Part shown: positions 55,045 through 62,800 of the stretch, one piece after another
How positions within the stretch are numbered: the stretch's first letter is position 1
How the letters are laid out: each line of letters starts with the position of its first letter
Origin: Candidatus Electrothrix scaldis
Lineage (GTDB): Bacteria; Desulfobacterota; Desulfobulbia; Desulfobulbales; Desulfobulbaceae
Reading direction: 5' to 3'
Length of the DNA: 64,000 bases
Assembly: GCA_033584155.1 (NCBI GenBank)
Contig: CP138355.1
Span: forward strand, 2,489,826 to 2,553,825
Notes under the pieces: generated by a model
Told to the model about the DNA's origin: nothing
Seen by the model: only the letters and a program-made list of their open reading frames with translations
Database searches by the model: none
Program-made: the position numbers and the translations under genes

Positions 55045-56673
55045 ATGATCACAACAAATAATATAGGGCTCTCCTATGGCAAGAGAGTTATTTTTAAAGA
55101 AGTCAATATCAAGTTCACTCCGGGAAATTGTTACGGTCTGATCGGTGCCAATGGTGCGGGTAAATCCACTTTTCTCAAGATCTTGTCTGGAGAAATTGAC
55201 CCGGATCAGGGAGATGTCTCTATTACCCCGGGCCAGCGGATTGCTGTCTTGCGTCAGGACCATTTTGCCTTTGATGAGCATACAGTTATGAATACCGTGA
55301 TCATGGGGCATCAGGAGCTCTATGAGATCATGGCTGAGCGTGATGCCATCTACGCTAAGACAGATTTCACCGAGGAAGACGGTATTCGTTCTGGCGAGTT
55401 AGAGATACAATTCGGGGAGATGAACGGCTATGAGGCTGAGTCTGAGGCAGCAGTCCTGCTTAAAGGCCTTGGTGTTGACGAGGATCTGCTCCAGAAAAAG
55501 ATGAAAGAGCTGGAAGGGACAGAAAAGGTTCGGGTCTTACTGGCTCAGGCACTGTTCGGCTCCCCAGACATCCTCCTCTTGGATGAGCCTACCAACCATC
55601 TGGATATTCGCACTATTACCTGGCTGGAAAACTTTCTTTCACGCTTTCAGAATACCGTTATCATTGTTTCCCATGATCGGCATTTTCTCAATCAGGTCTG
55701 TACCCATATGGCGGATATTGATTTCGGTATGATCAAGGTCTATGTGGGAAATTATGATTTCTGGCAACAGGCCAGTGAGCTGAATTTTCGCCAGAAAGAG
55801 AGCGAGAGTAAAAAGGCCAAGGCCAAAGAACAGGAGCTTAAATCATTTATTCAGCGTTTTAGTTCTAATGCCTCGAAGGCTAAACAGGCCACCTCCCGTA
55901 AGAAGCTTTTGGAAAAGCTTACCGTCGAAGATATGCCGGTTTCTTCCCGAAAATATCCCTATATCGAGTTTAAGCCGGAGCGCCCTTGTGGTGATGTGAT
56001 TCTGGAGATTGAGGGGCTGAGCAAAGAGGTGGACGGGGTCACCATGTTCAAGGACTTTGATTTGACCGTGAACAAGGGTGATAAGATTGCCTTTGTTGGA
56101 CCGAACTCTTTGGCAAAGAGTACCTTGTTTCAGATTCTGGCCGGAGAGCTGGAGCCGGATAGCGGTTCTTTTCGCTGGGGCGTGACCATTACACCTACCT
56201 ATTTCCCCAAAGAGAATGCATCCTATTTTGAAGATGATAGCTTGGATCTGGTTACTTGGCTGCGACAGTTTGCCTCCGCCAAGGAAGACGAGAGTTTTGT
56301 TCGGGGATTTCTTGGCAGGATGCTTTTTTCTGGTGAGGAGGCTTTGAAAAATACCTCTGTTCTTTCTGGTGGTGAGCGGGTACGTTGCATGCTTTCCCGG
56401 ATGATGCTTTCTGGGGCCAATGCGCTGGTACTGGACGAACCAACTAACCATCTGGATCTGGAATCCATTACCTCGCTCAATAATGCCCTGCAATCCTATT
56501 CTGAGGTGGTGCTTTTTGCCTCGCATGATCATCAGCTTGTCTCCACTGTCGCGAACAGGATTATTGAATTTTTCCCTGATCGTATTGTTGATGAGATGAT
56601 GGATTTTGACGATTATCTGGCTGCCCGCGATGGCGATCTGTCAGCTGATTATTCCGAGCAAAAGGCCGCCTGA
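55045..56673 (+). CDS. ABC-F ATPase (YbiT-like)
   Basis: 542 residues with two ATP-binding cassettes and no membrane part, the ABC-F arrangement of ribosome-associated translation factors. Cassette 1: GANGAGKST at residue about 35, atypical signature LEGTEKVRVLLAQ, Walker B ILLLDEPTNHLD (about 173). A charged linker follows (ESESKKAKAKEQELKSFIQ). Cassette 2: unusual P-loop GPNSLAKSTLFQIL (about 351), canonical LSGGERVRCMLSRM, and LVLDEPTNHLDLES (about 462). The LAKST loop is, as I recall, shared by YbiT-like relatives. No antibiotic-resistance role is implied. Confidence 0.9.
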   Translation: MITTNNIGLSYGKRVIFKEVNIKFTPGNCYGLIGANGAGKSTFLKILSGEIDPDQGDVSITPGQRIAVLRQDHFAFDEHTVMNTVIMGHQELYEIMAERDAIYAKTDFTEEDGIRSGELEIQFGEMNGYEAESEAAVLLKGLGVDEDLLQKKMKELEGTEKVRVLLAQALFGSPDILLLDEPTNHLDIRTITWLENFLSRFQNTVIIVSHDRHFLNQVCTHMADIDFGMIKVYVGNYDFWQQASELNFRQKESESKKAKAKEQELKSFIQRFSSNASKAKQATSRKKLLEKLTVEDMPVSSRKYPYIEFKPERPCGDVILEIEGLSKEVDGVTMFKDFDLTVNKGDKIAFVGPNSLAKSTLFQILAGELEPDSGSFRWGVTITPTYFPKENASYFEDDSLDLVTWLRQFASAKEDESFVRGFLGRMLFSGEEALKNTSVLSGGERVRCMLSRMMLSGANALVLDEPTNHLDLESITSLNNALQSYSEVVLFASHDHQLVSTVANRIIEFFPDRIVDEMMDFDDYLAARDGDLSADYSEQKAA

Positions 56674-56711
56674 GTTCGGGATGATACCGAGAGATAGCCA
56701 CAAGAGAACAT

Positions 56712-58241
56712 ATGATAAAACAATTCCTTATAAAGGCTGGTCGCAAACTAAAACGGTTGGCAGGATCAGGCGCGAAGAAAAAACAAGAAAGTTCCCACTC
56801 CGAGCAGGATGCGCTGCAAAAAACAGAGCAGCACGCTCAGTCTCCAGGCAAAGAATCCGGCAAAGGATCTGATAAAGCAGGGGGGCTGCAAGGAGGCAAA
56901 AGGCGAGGCGATCAGACTCGGCCTCCCCGAAAACCTCGACCCAAAAAGCCGCGCTGGAACTTGGAACAGTTTCCTGTGGATCCTGCGGAAGGGAAGATTC
57001 GCTTTCATGATTTCTCTTTGCCTCTTGGCCTGATGCATGCCATTGCAGATCTTGATTTTAAGTATTGTACCCCAATCCAGGAAAAGGCTCTGCCTGATGC
57101 GATGGCAGGCAAGGATATTATCGGCAGGGCAGGGACCGGAACCGGCAAGAGTGCGGTTTTTTTGATTGCTGTTTTTGCCCGGCTGCTCAGTGAAAACAGA
57201 CAGGCTCGCCAGTCAGGAGAGAAAATGCCTCGACGGAAGCCAGGGTGTCCCCGTGCTTTGATTATCGCGCCGACCAGAGAGCTGGTCATGCAGATCGCTA
57301 AGGACGGGAATGCCTTGGGCAAGTACACTCCCTTGCGCATCATGGCGGTGTACGGCGGGACGGATTACCAAAAGCAGGAACAGAAACTGGGCGAGCGTCC
57401 TATTGATGTTATGGTGGCTACGCCGGGTCGTCTGCTGGATTATGCCTCAAAAAGCATTATTGATCTTCGTCAGACCCAAATCATGGTTATTGATGAGGCG
57501 GACAGGATGCTGGACATGGGATTTATCCCGGATGTCCGGAGGATTATCTATAAGACGCCACCCAAAGAGCAACGTCAGACCATGCTCTTTTCTGCAACCC
57601 TGACCGAGGAGGTCAAGCATCTGGCCTCGCAATGGTGCGTGAAACCGATCTCCATTGAGAGTGCCCCTGAACAGGTGGCTGTGGATACGGTGCGCCAGGT
57701 GGTCTATACAGTGACCAGTGATGAGAAGTATTCAGTGCTCTATAACCTGATCAAAAACCAGGATCATGAGCGGATCATGGTTTTTACTAACATGAAAACC
57801 GAGGCAGCCCGCCTGAATGATCGGTTGCGACGGAATGGGATCAATGCTATTCTACTCACCGGAGATGTTCCCCAAAAAAAACGGATGAGCCGGCTGGAGA
57901 ATTTTCGTGGCAGCGAGCATGGGGTAATGATAGCCACTGATGTGGCCGGGCGTGGTATCCATATTGACGGTATCAGTCATGTGGTGAACTATGCCCTACC
58001 CTATGAGCCGGAAGATTACGTGCATCGGATCGGCAGAACCGGCCGGGCCGGGGAAAGCGGTATCGCCATCAGCTTTGCCTGCGAAGAAGGGGCTTTTCAG
58101 CTGCCTGATATAGAAGAATATGTCGGGAAGTCCTTGCCCTGCACTTTGCCGAAAGAAGAGCTGCTGGTGAAACCACCCAAGGGGAGCGAGAAGAGTCCCG
58201 GTCATGGTGATAGGCGTAAGCCTCGGCCAAGAAGGCGGTAA
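56712..58241 (+). CDS. DEAD-box RNA helicase (RhlB/RhlE type)
   Basis: 509 residues. A basic, low-complexity N-terminus (~85 residues) precedes the helicase core: CTPIQEKALPDAM (Q motif), AGTGTGKSAVFLI (motif I, about 140), APTRELVMQIA, TPGRLLDYA, VIDEADRML (motif II, about 263), MLFSATLTEEV (motif III), MVFTNMKTEAARL, ATDVAGRGIHIDG and HRIGRTGRAGESG (motif VI). A basic tail follows. It probably acts in RNA turnover or ribosome assembly. It lies 38 bp after the ABC-F gene. Confidence 0.92.
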   Translation: MIKQFLIKAGRKLKRLAGSGAKKKQESSHSEQDALQKTEQHAQSPGKESGKGSDKAGGLQGGKRRGDQTRPPRKPRPKKPRWNLEQFPVDPAEGKIRFHDFSLPLGLMHAIADLDFKYCTPIQEKALPDAMAGKDIIGRAGTGTGKSAVFLIAVFARLLSENRQARQSGEKMPRRKPGCPRALIIAPTRELVMQIAKDGNALGKYTPLRIMAVYGGTDYQKQEQKLGERPIDVMVATPGRLLDYASKSIIDLRQTQIMVIDEADRMLDMGFIPDVRRIIYKTPPKEQRQTMLFSATLTEEVKHLASQWCVKPISIESAPEQVAVDTVRQVVYTVTSDEKYSVLYNLIKNQDHERIMVFTNMKTEAARLNDRLRRNGINAILLTGDVPQKKRMSRLENFRGSEHGVMIATDVAGRGIHIDGISHVVNYALPYEPEDYVHRIGRTGRAGESGIAISFACEEGAFQLPDIEEYVGKSLPCTLPKEELLVKPPKGSEKSPGHGDRRKPRPRRR

Positions 58242-58274
58242 TATTTACTTGAACAGCAACAGGAGAAAGAAAAG

Positions 58275-58454
58275 ATGAAGTTGATGAAGAGAGTCGTAGG
58301 TGGTGTGGTATTGGCTGGAGTGGCTATCATGCTGTCAGGTTGTCCGGCCCAGGTGGGCAGTGAGCGATGGTGTCAGAACATGCGGGATAAACCTAAGTCT
58401 GACTGGAGTGCGGGTGAGGCTGTTGATTTTGCCAAGCATTGCATCATTAAATAA
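58275..58454 (+). CDS. DUF3012-type small lipoprotein
   Basis: 59 residues, with GAGAAAGAAAAG before the ATG. The signal peptide ends in a lipobox LSGC (residues about 21-24: GVAIMLSGCPAQVGSERWCQ). The mature part GSERWCQNMRDKPKSDWSAG followed by EAVDFAKHC matches the DUF3012 pattern with its two conserved Cys. It would be anchored to a membrane by lipidation. Function unknown. Confidence 0.85.
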   Translation: MKLMKRVVGGVVLAGVAIMLSGCPAQVGSERWCQNMRDKPKSDWSAGEAVDFAKHCIIK

Positions 58455-58466
58455 GGAGGCCACCAG

Positions 58467-58718
58467 ATGGATCTCACACAGTTGTTGATTATGCTCGGCC
58501 TGGGAGCCTTAGCTGGTTGGCTGGCAGGTAAAATCATAAAGGGTGGTGGCTCCGGTCTGATCGTTAATATGATTGTCGGTATCATCGGCTCTGTCATCGG
58601 TGGTTGGACTTTTGGCAAACTGGGGATATCCGTTGGCAATGACCTGGTTGGCGCTTTGGTTACTTCTGTGGTGGGGGCAATCATTCTCCTCTTTGTCGTA
58701 GGCTTGGTGAAAAAATAG
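58467..58718 (+). CDS. GlsB/YeaQ/YmgE family small membrane protein
   Basis: 83 residues of three glycine-rich hydrophobic helices: MLGLGALAGWLAGKIIKGGG, then IVNMIVGIIGSVIGGWTFG and LVGALVTSVVGAIILLFVVG. It fits the transglycosylase-associated (GlsB/YeaQ) family, commonly induced by envelope stress. An AAGGAGG site lies 6 bp upstream, and the gene starts 12 bp after the lipoprotein gene, so they are co-transcribed. Confidence 0.88.
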   Translation: MDLTQLLIMLGLGALAGWLAGKIIKGGGSGLIVNMIVGIIGSVIGGWTFGKLGISVGNDLVGALVTSVVGAIILLFVVGLVKK

Positions 58719-58775
58719 TTTATTTCGCGTACGCCGTACGCCATAGGTCGTCTCTTGTCTGACAGAGGCGCACAG

Positions 58776-58812
58776 GAAAAAGGCTGCTTCCGCTAAAGGG
58801 AGCGGTTTTCCG
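58776..58812. terminator. Bidirectional terminator between convergent genes
   Basis: GGCTGCTTCC and GGGAGCGGTT pair (with wobble) around GCTAAA, flanked by A and T runs, between the YeaQ-like gene and the rhodanese gene. Confidence 0.55.
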
Positions 58813-58890
58813 GTGGATACTTACTTGCCCAACAGCCGAGAGCTGAGGAAGAGCTGAAGGGCAAGTTTTTTCCAATGTTAGCGAGCGCTT

Positions 58891-59436
58891 CTATTGTACG
58901 CTCTCGGTAGGATATTTTGCGCCCTTCCAGGCAAAGATGCCACCGGGATGGCGAAGAACATTGGTGTAACCCAGCTTCTTTGCCCACAGGGCGCCGTTAT
59001 GGCTCCGGGTACATTTAACAAATCCGCAATAAACCACGATAGTTTTGTTTTTATCTGCTCCTAACAGGGCCGCGTAATCATCTTGGTCCTTGCCATCTGT
59101 TTCTTTGCTGTCCCAGGTCTCCATCGTTGGTATAGGGAAAAGGAATTGTTTAGCACCAGGGATGTGGTTCTTTTTGTAGCTGTTCTCATAGGGCATGGTG
59201 TCAATAATCAGGATGTCCTTGCCTGAATCAATGAGCTTTTTCAGCTCTTCCGTAGTGATCAGTCCATAACCACCCTGTACTGTTTCACGAGCCAATTTTA
59301 CCGCGCCCTCCTCCTTTTCCACTTCCTTCTCAAATTTGTTTGTACCAAATCCGAATGCTGAGGCTGAGCTGACAGCGCCCAGAGTGAGTGTCGCGCCAAG
59401 CAATGCACAGGTGAGAATTTTTTTCATGTTAGCCAT
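58891..59436 (-). CDS. Exported rhodanese-like protein
   Basis: 181 residues with a signal peptide (MKKILTCALLGATLTLGAVS, start 59436 or ATG 59427). A single rhodanese domain follows: TTEELKKLIDSGKDILIIDT, the HIPGAKQF block, and the active loop VVYCGFVKCTRSHNG with the catalytic Cys, then WAKKLGYTNVLRHPGG. It probably handles sulfane sulfur in the periplasm. Its start overlaps the preceding MauE/DoxX gene by 8 bp. Confidence 0.88.
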   Translation of the reverse strand: MANMKKILTCALLGATLTLGAVSSASAFGFGTNKFEKEVEKEEGAVKLARETVQGGYGLITTEELKKLIDSGKDILIIDTMPYENSYKKNHIPGAKQFLFPIPTMETWDSKETDGKDQDDYAALLGADKNKTIVVYCGFVKCTRSHNGALWAKKLGYTNVLRHPGGIFAWKGAKYPTESVQ

Positions 59437-59965
59437 TGTGTTCTCCTTTTCTTGAGGAATTTATTGTTTTCCCGGTGTCCTGGGAGCTATATCTTTGCAT
59501 AAAAGGAAAAGTCTTCAGGCTGCGTGGACCTATGCCGATGAAAAATCTATACCAATAGAGAAAGAAGCAGCCGCCCAGCGTCAGGAGATCCCTGTATACG
59601 GCCTGATAGAGTCCCTGGCTGCTCTTATGCCCTGGTTCCCCGGAACCGAAGCAGCCGCAGTCCACATCAATGCCGAGCTGAATACCGTACATGAGCACCG
59701 CGATAAAGAGGAGTAGGAGCAGGGTAATCCCGGTCAGTCCGCCGCGCAGGTCCAGGAGCAGGGCAAGTGCTGCCGCAAGCTCGGCAATGACCAAGAAGAT
59801 CGCTGTCGGTCCAATCATACTTTCTGGTAGCAAACCGTAATCGCTTATAGTCAGGGCAAAGGAGGACAGGTCAAGGAGCTTACCTCCGGCTGCATAAAGA
59901 AAAAGACCACTTATTGCGATACGAACAGCATGATATACCCATCGAAAGAAGATATGGGTTAGCAT
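59429..59965 (-). CDS. MauE/DoxX-like membrane protein
   Basis: 178 residues from ATG 59965 (MLTHIFFRWVYHAVRIAISG). Four hydrophobic helices and the motif DVDCGCFGSGEPGH between helices 3 and 4 (about residue 105) mark the MauE/DoxX methylamine-utilisation type, whose CxC is redox-active. Coupling to a rhodanese suggests a thiol or sulfur relay across the inner membrane. Confidence 0.85.
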   Translation of the reverse strand: MLTHIFFRWVYHAVRIAISGLFLYAAGGKLLDLSSFALTISDYGLLPESMIGPTAIFLVIAELAAALALLLDLRGGLTGITLLLLLFIAVLMYGIQLGIDVDCGCFGSGEPGHKSSQGLYQAVYRDLLTLGGCFFLYWYRFFIGIGPRSLKTFPFMQRYSSQDTGKTINSSRKGEHNG

Positions 59966-60635
59966 GGGCTCCTCCAGGTATGCAACCGGAGTGGGCAAGA
60001 AAGGGCGTATTCCCAGCGCGGGGCAAGGGTATTCAACAGCTTGGACGACTTCATCTTTGCATTATTCGGTCATGTTGTGAGCTACAGCCTGAATCGGCAG
60101 GCCTTCATTTCCGCATCATGAAAGGATAACGCCCAGGTCTTAAAAGAGAGTCTTAAGAAAAAAGGGCAGCTTCAGAAAAGCAGAAAAGAAATGCGCATGC
60201 CGTCAGCACACCCAACCTGGGCGGCCTTGTCAGACAATTTCCTCAGTATCTTGTCGGCAAGTGCATTACGTTTTCCTATTGCTTGGTGAATAAAGGTGGT
60301 TTGTTTTGAAGCCAGTCTATAAAACAGATTACGAGCCTCGTCAATGGTAAATCCGCTTGTTCTGTTCCTGGAACAGGAAGGGGAAAGCATGTTGACAAGG
60401 GGGCACTGGCTGCGTAAACTCCCACTCTGTAAGAGAGCTGCATTTACATGAAAGTTGGTCGGTGAAACTGGCCCAGATAACTTTCATGTTTTGTTGTCTC
60501 GGCCCGAAGGATCGAGATGGAAGGTTAGGTTGGAAAGGGAAAGGTTGATGACGAACCGCTTCCCTGAGTGTTGTTTGTGGGCAGCTTTCGTGAAAGGAAC
60601 GTTACTCTATACTATATAAGATAAGATTGTAGAAC
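59966..60635. other. Mostly non-coding region with a doubtful small frame
   Basis: 670 bp between divergent genes. A minus-strand frame at 60390-60172 (72 codons; FTIDEARNLFYRLASKQTTF, then GKRNALADKILRKLSD) reads like a helical protein but has no clear ribosome site and no recognised family. The rest, including the carbonic anhydrase promoter region (ACTATATAAG near 60609), shows no gene. Confidence 0.35.
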
Positions 60636-61301
60636 ATGCGTACGTTAAAAGAAATTTTCGAGCAAAATAAACGATGGGCAGATGGGGTCCGGGAGTCTGA
60701 TCCGAGCTTTTTTAAAAAGCTCTCACAACAGCAGAGCCCTGAATATCTCTGGATTGGCTGTGCAGACAGCCGGGTTCCGGCAAATCAGATTATTGATGCC
60801 CTGCCAGGAGAGGTCTTTGTCCATCGGAATATTGCCAATGTCGTGGTCCATTCTGATTTGAATTGCCTGTCCGTGATTCAATACGCTATTGAGGTATTGG
60901 AAATAAAAAATATTATCGTTTGTGGGCATTATGGCTGTGGAGGGATTAAGGCTGCCTGGGAGGACAAAGAGCACGGGCTTATTGATAATTGGCTGAGAAA
61001 TATCAAGGATGTGCAGCGTTTTCACCAGAAAGAGCTGGATAGCTTGGGCAGCGAAAAAGAAAAATTGGATCGCCTCTGTGAGTTGAACGTTATTGAGCAG
61101 GTGGTGAATGTCTGCCAGACAACTATTGTGCAGGGAGCCTGGAAGTCAGGACAGCAGCTGGCTGTGCATGGCTGGATTTACAGCATTGAAGATGGTATAT
61201 TGCGAGACCTGAATATCTGCATCACGAATACCGAAGAGATTCCCAATACTCTGGAGGATGGTCTGTGCTTTTCCCGGTACGCTGCGACAAAGATTGTGTA
61301 G
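60636..61301 (+). CDS. Beta-class carbonic anhydrase
   Basis: 221 residues catalysing CO2 hydration. Zinc ligands and the Asp-Arg dyad are visible: WIGCADSRVPANQI (Cys about 42, Asp 44, Arg 46) and VCGHYGCGGIKAAW (His about 98, Cys about 101). VFVHRNIANVV and the C-terminal VHGWIYSIEDGIL also fit the family. A single gene with its own terminator; cytoplasmic. Confidence 0.95.
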   Translation: MRTLKEIFEQNKRWADGVRESDPSFFKKLSQQQSPEYLWIGCADSRVPANQIIDALPGEVFVHRNIANVVVHSDLNCLSVIQYAIEVLEIKNIIVCGHYGCGGIKAAWEDKEHGLIDNWLRNIKDVQRFHQKELDSLGSEKEKLDRLCELNVIEQVVNVCQTTIVQGAWKSGQQLAVHGWIYSIEDGILRDLNICITNTEEIPNTLEDGLCFSRYAATKIV

Positions 61302-61340
61302 TGGCCTGATACGTTTTTGCCTACTCATCTGTTTCTTAAA

Positions 61341-61363
61341 GCTCAGGGGATCTTCCCCTGAGC
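61341..61363 (+). terminator. Terminator after carbonic anhydrase
   Basis: GCTCAGGGGA and TCCCCTGAGC form a perfect stem around TCT, followed by GTGCTTTCTT; the T run is weak. Confidence 0.65.
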
Positions 61364-61504
61364 GTGCTTTCTTGGCTTGTCCTTTCCTTTTTGTCAAAGA
61401 TTGACACGCTCGTGTTTTTTCTGATAATCTGTCCATGACAGCCGCAGAGTATATTAATACCTGCTTTCTCTCTATCTCATCATTCTACTTCCCGTAATTT
61501 CATT

Positions 61505-62800
61505 ATGCTCCGTAAGAAGTTTATCGCCTCCGAAATGGAAAGATTACACAAGGAATGGGAGGCGCTTTCTGAAAGAATTTCCTCTTTATCCGAGCAGAAA
61601 ATCAACGAGACCCGGGTTGAGGAGCGCTTGCGCCTGGATCCCCTCATTGATCTAGCCAAAGAGGAGCGCCAAAAACTGGAGCGGGAGATGCTGCGCCTGG
61701 AAAAGGAGGCCCAGGCCGAGGGCACAGAGGTTGTGGACTGTGCTGAGCGGATCCAACAGGCGATGGGGCAGCTTTCCACCCGTGCCTTTGAGATTTCCGA
61801 GGTCTTTCCGGCAATCGGGGCGGAGTTCGAGCGGCTAAAAAAGGAAGGCATTCGCCCGGAAGATGAGAGAATCTTTGAGGCCATTACCGCTTTTATTGAA
61901 AACACCTTGGCTCCAGAAGTCTTTATTCGTTTTTTCAAAGAGCTGGATGGCGCGACAGACACCGGAGCAGCCGGGCCGGACTATGCAAAGCTTGCCAGTC
62001 GCCTCCAGGAAGGCAAGGTAATCCTCTGTCTGGGGCAGGATGTGGGTATCCCCGTTCCTTCCACAGAGCAGATCATGGAATGCCTGGTTGGGCAGGAGGG
62101 TTTTCAGGGCTCCTTGTCTGAGCTTTGCGAACGACAGGAGATCGCCCCGGACAGCGGTCGGAATGATTTGGTGGAGAAAATTCGTGCGGTACTCAGCCCA
62201 CAGGTGACTCATCAGATTGAAATCTACGAAGTCCTGGCGCAGCTTGATACGCCCCTGCTTATTATCTCTGCTGCCTATGATGATCTGCTGGAGCAGGCCC
62301 TCAAGGAACGACGAAAATATGTCGTGATTTACCCCAACCTTCAGGAAAAGAAATGCCTGCTCCGTTATTCTGATCAACAGGGGGTGACCTCTTGTCTGCC
62401 CCTGGAGCTTTCGGATAAAAAGCCGCTGGAAGAGGGCTATACAGTTATCTATAAGCTGCGCGGTGGCTTTATTGATGAGGAACGGGAAACCCTGCTCCTG
62501 TCTGAGCGAGATTATTTTACCTTTACCAAGTTTATGGAAAAGAAACAGTTTCCTGCCTATCTGGGCAATAAGCTGAATAAGTATGCACTCTGGTTCATCG
62601 GCCATAATTTGCAGAGCTGGGAAGAACGGTTGGTGGTGAAAGCCCTGCAAAGTTTGCGGGACAGCAGGGCCTCGGCCCTCGCTGTACAGGAGGGCGTGTC
62701 TGATTTTTCCCGTGATTTCTGGAAGGATAACAAGGTGGATGCCTATGATCTGAAGGTGGAGGATTTTGTCCTTGGTCTGAAAAAGGAGGCTGTTTCATGA
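61505..62800 (+). CDS. SIR2-like protein with N-terminal coiled-coil/effector-associated part
   Basis: 431 residues. The N-terminal ~130 are charged helices (MERLHKEWEALSERISSLSE, then LAKEERQKLEREMLRLEKEA), like effector-associated adaptor regions. Residues about 165-400 resemble the SIR2-like fold of conflict systems: KVILCLGQDVGIPVPS (nucleotide loop), TPLLIISAAYDDLLEQAL (in place of TTNYDxLLE), VIYKLRGGFIDEE, and LLLSERDYFTF. In active SIR2-like NADases the VIYKLRG position is normally KLHG, so the catalytic His appears to be Arg. The GAG loop is also altered. It may be a non-catalytic or divergent module. The stop overlaps the STAND gene start (ATGA). Confidence 0.75.
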   Translation: MLRKKFIASEMERLHKEWEALSERISSLSEQKINETRVEERLRLDPLIDLAKEERQKLEREMLRLEKEAQAEGTEVVDCAERIQQAMGQLSTRAFEISEVFPAIGAEFERLKKEGIRPEDERIFEAITAFIENTLAPEVFIRFFKELDGATDTGAAGPDYAKLASRLQEGKVILCLGQDVGIPVPSTEQIMECLVGQEGFQGSLSELCERQEIAPDSGRNDLVEKIRAVLSPQVTHQIEIYEVLAQLDTPLLIISAAYDDLLEQALKERRKYVVIYPNLQEKKCLLRYSDQQGVTSCLPLELSDKKPLEEGYTVIYKLRGGFIDEERETLLLSERDYFTFTKFMEKKQFPAYLGNKLNKYALWFIGHNLQSWEERLVVKALQSLRDSRASALAVQEGVSDFSRDFWKDNKVDAYDLKVEDFVLGLKKEAVS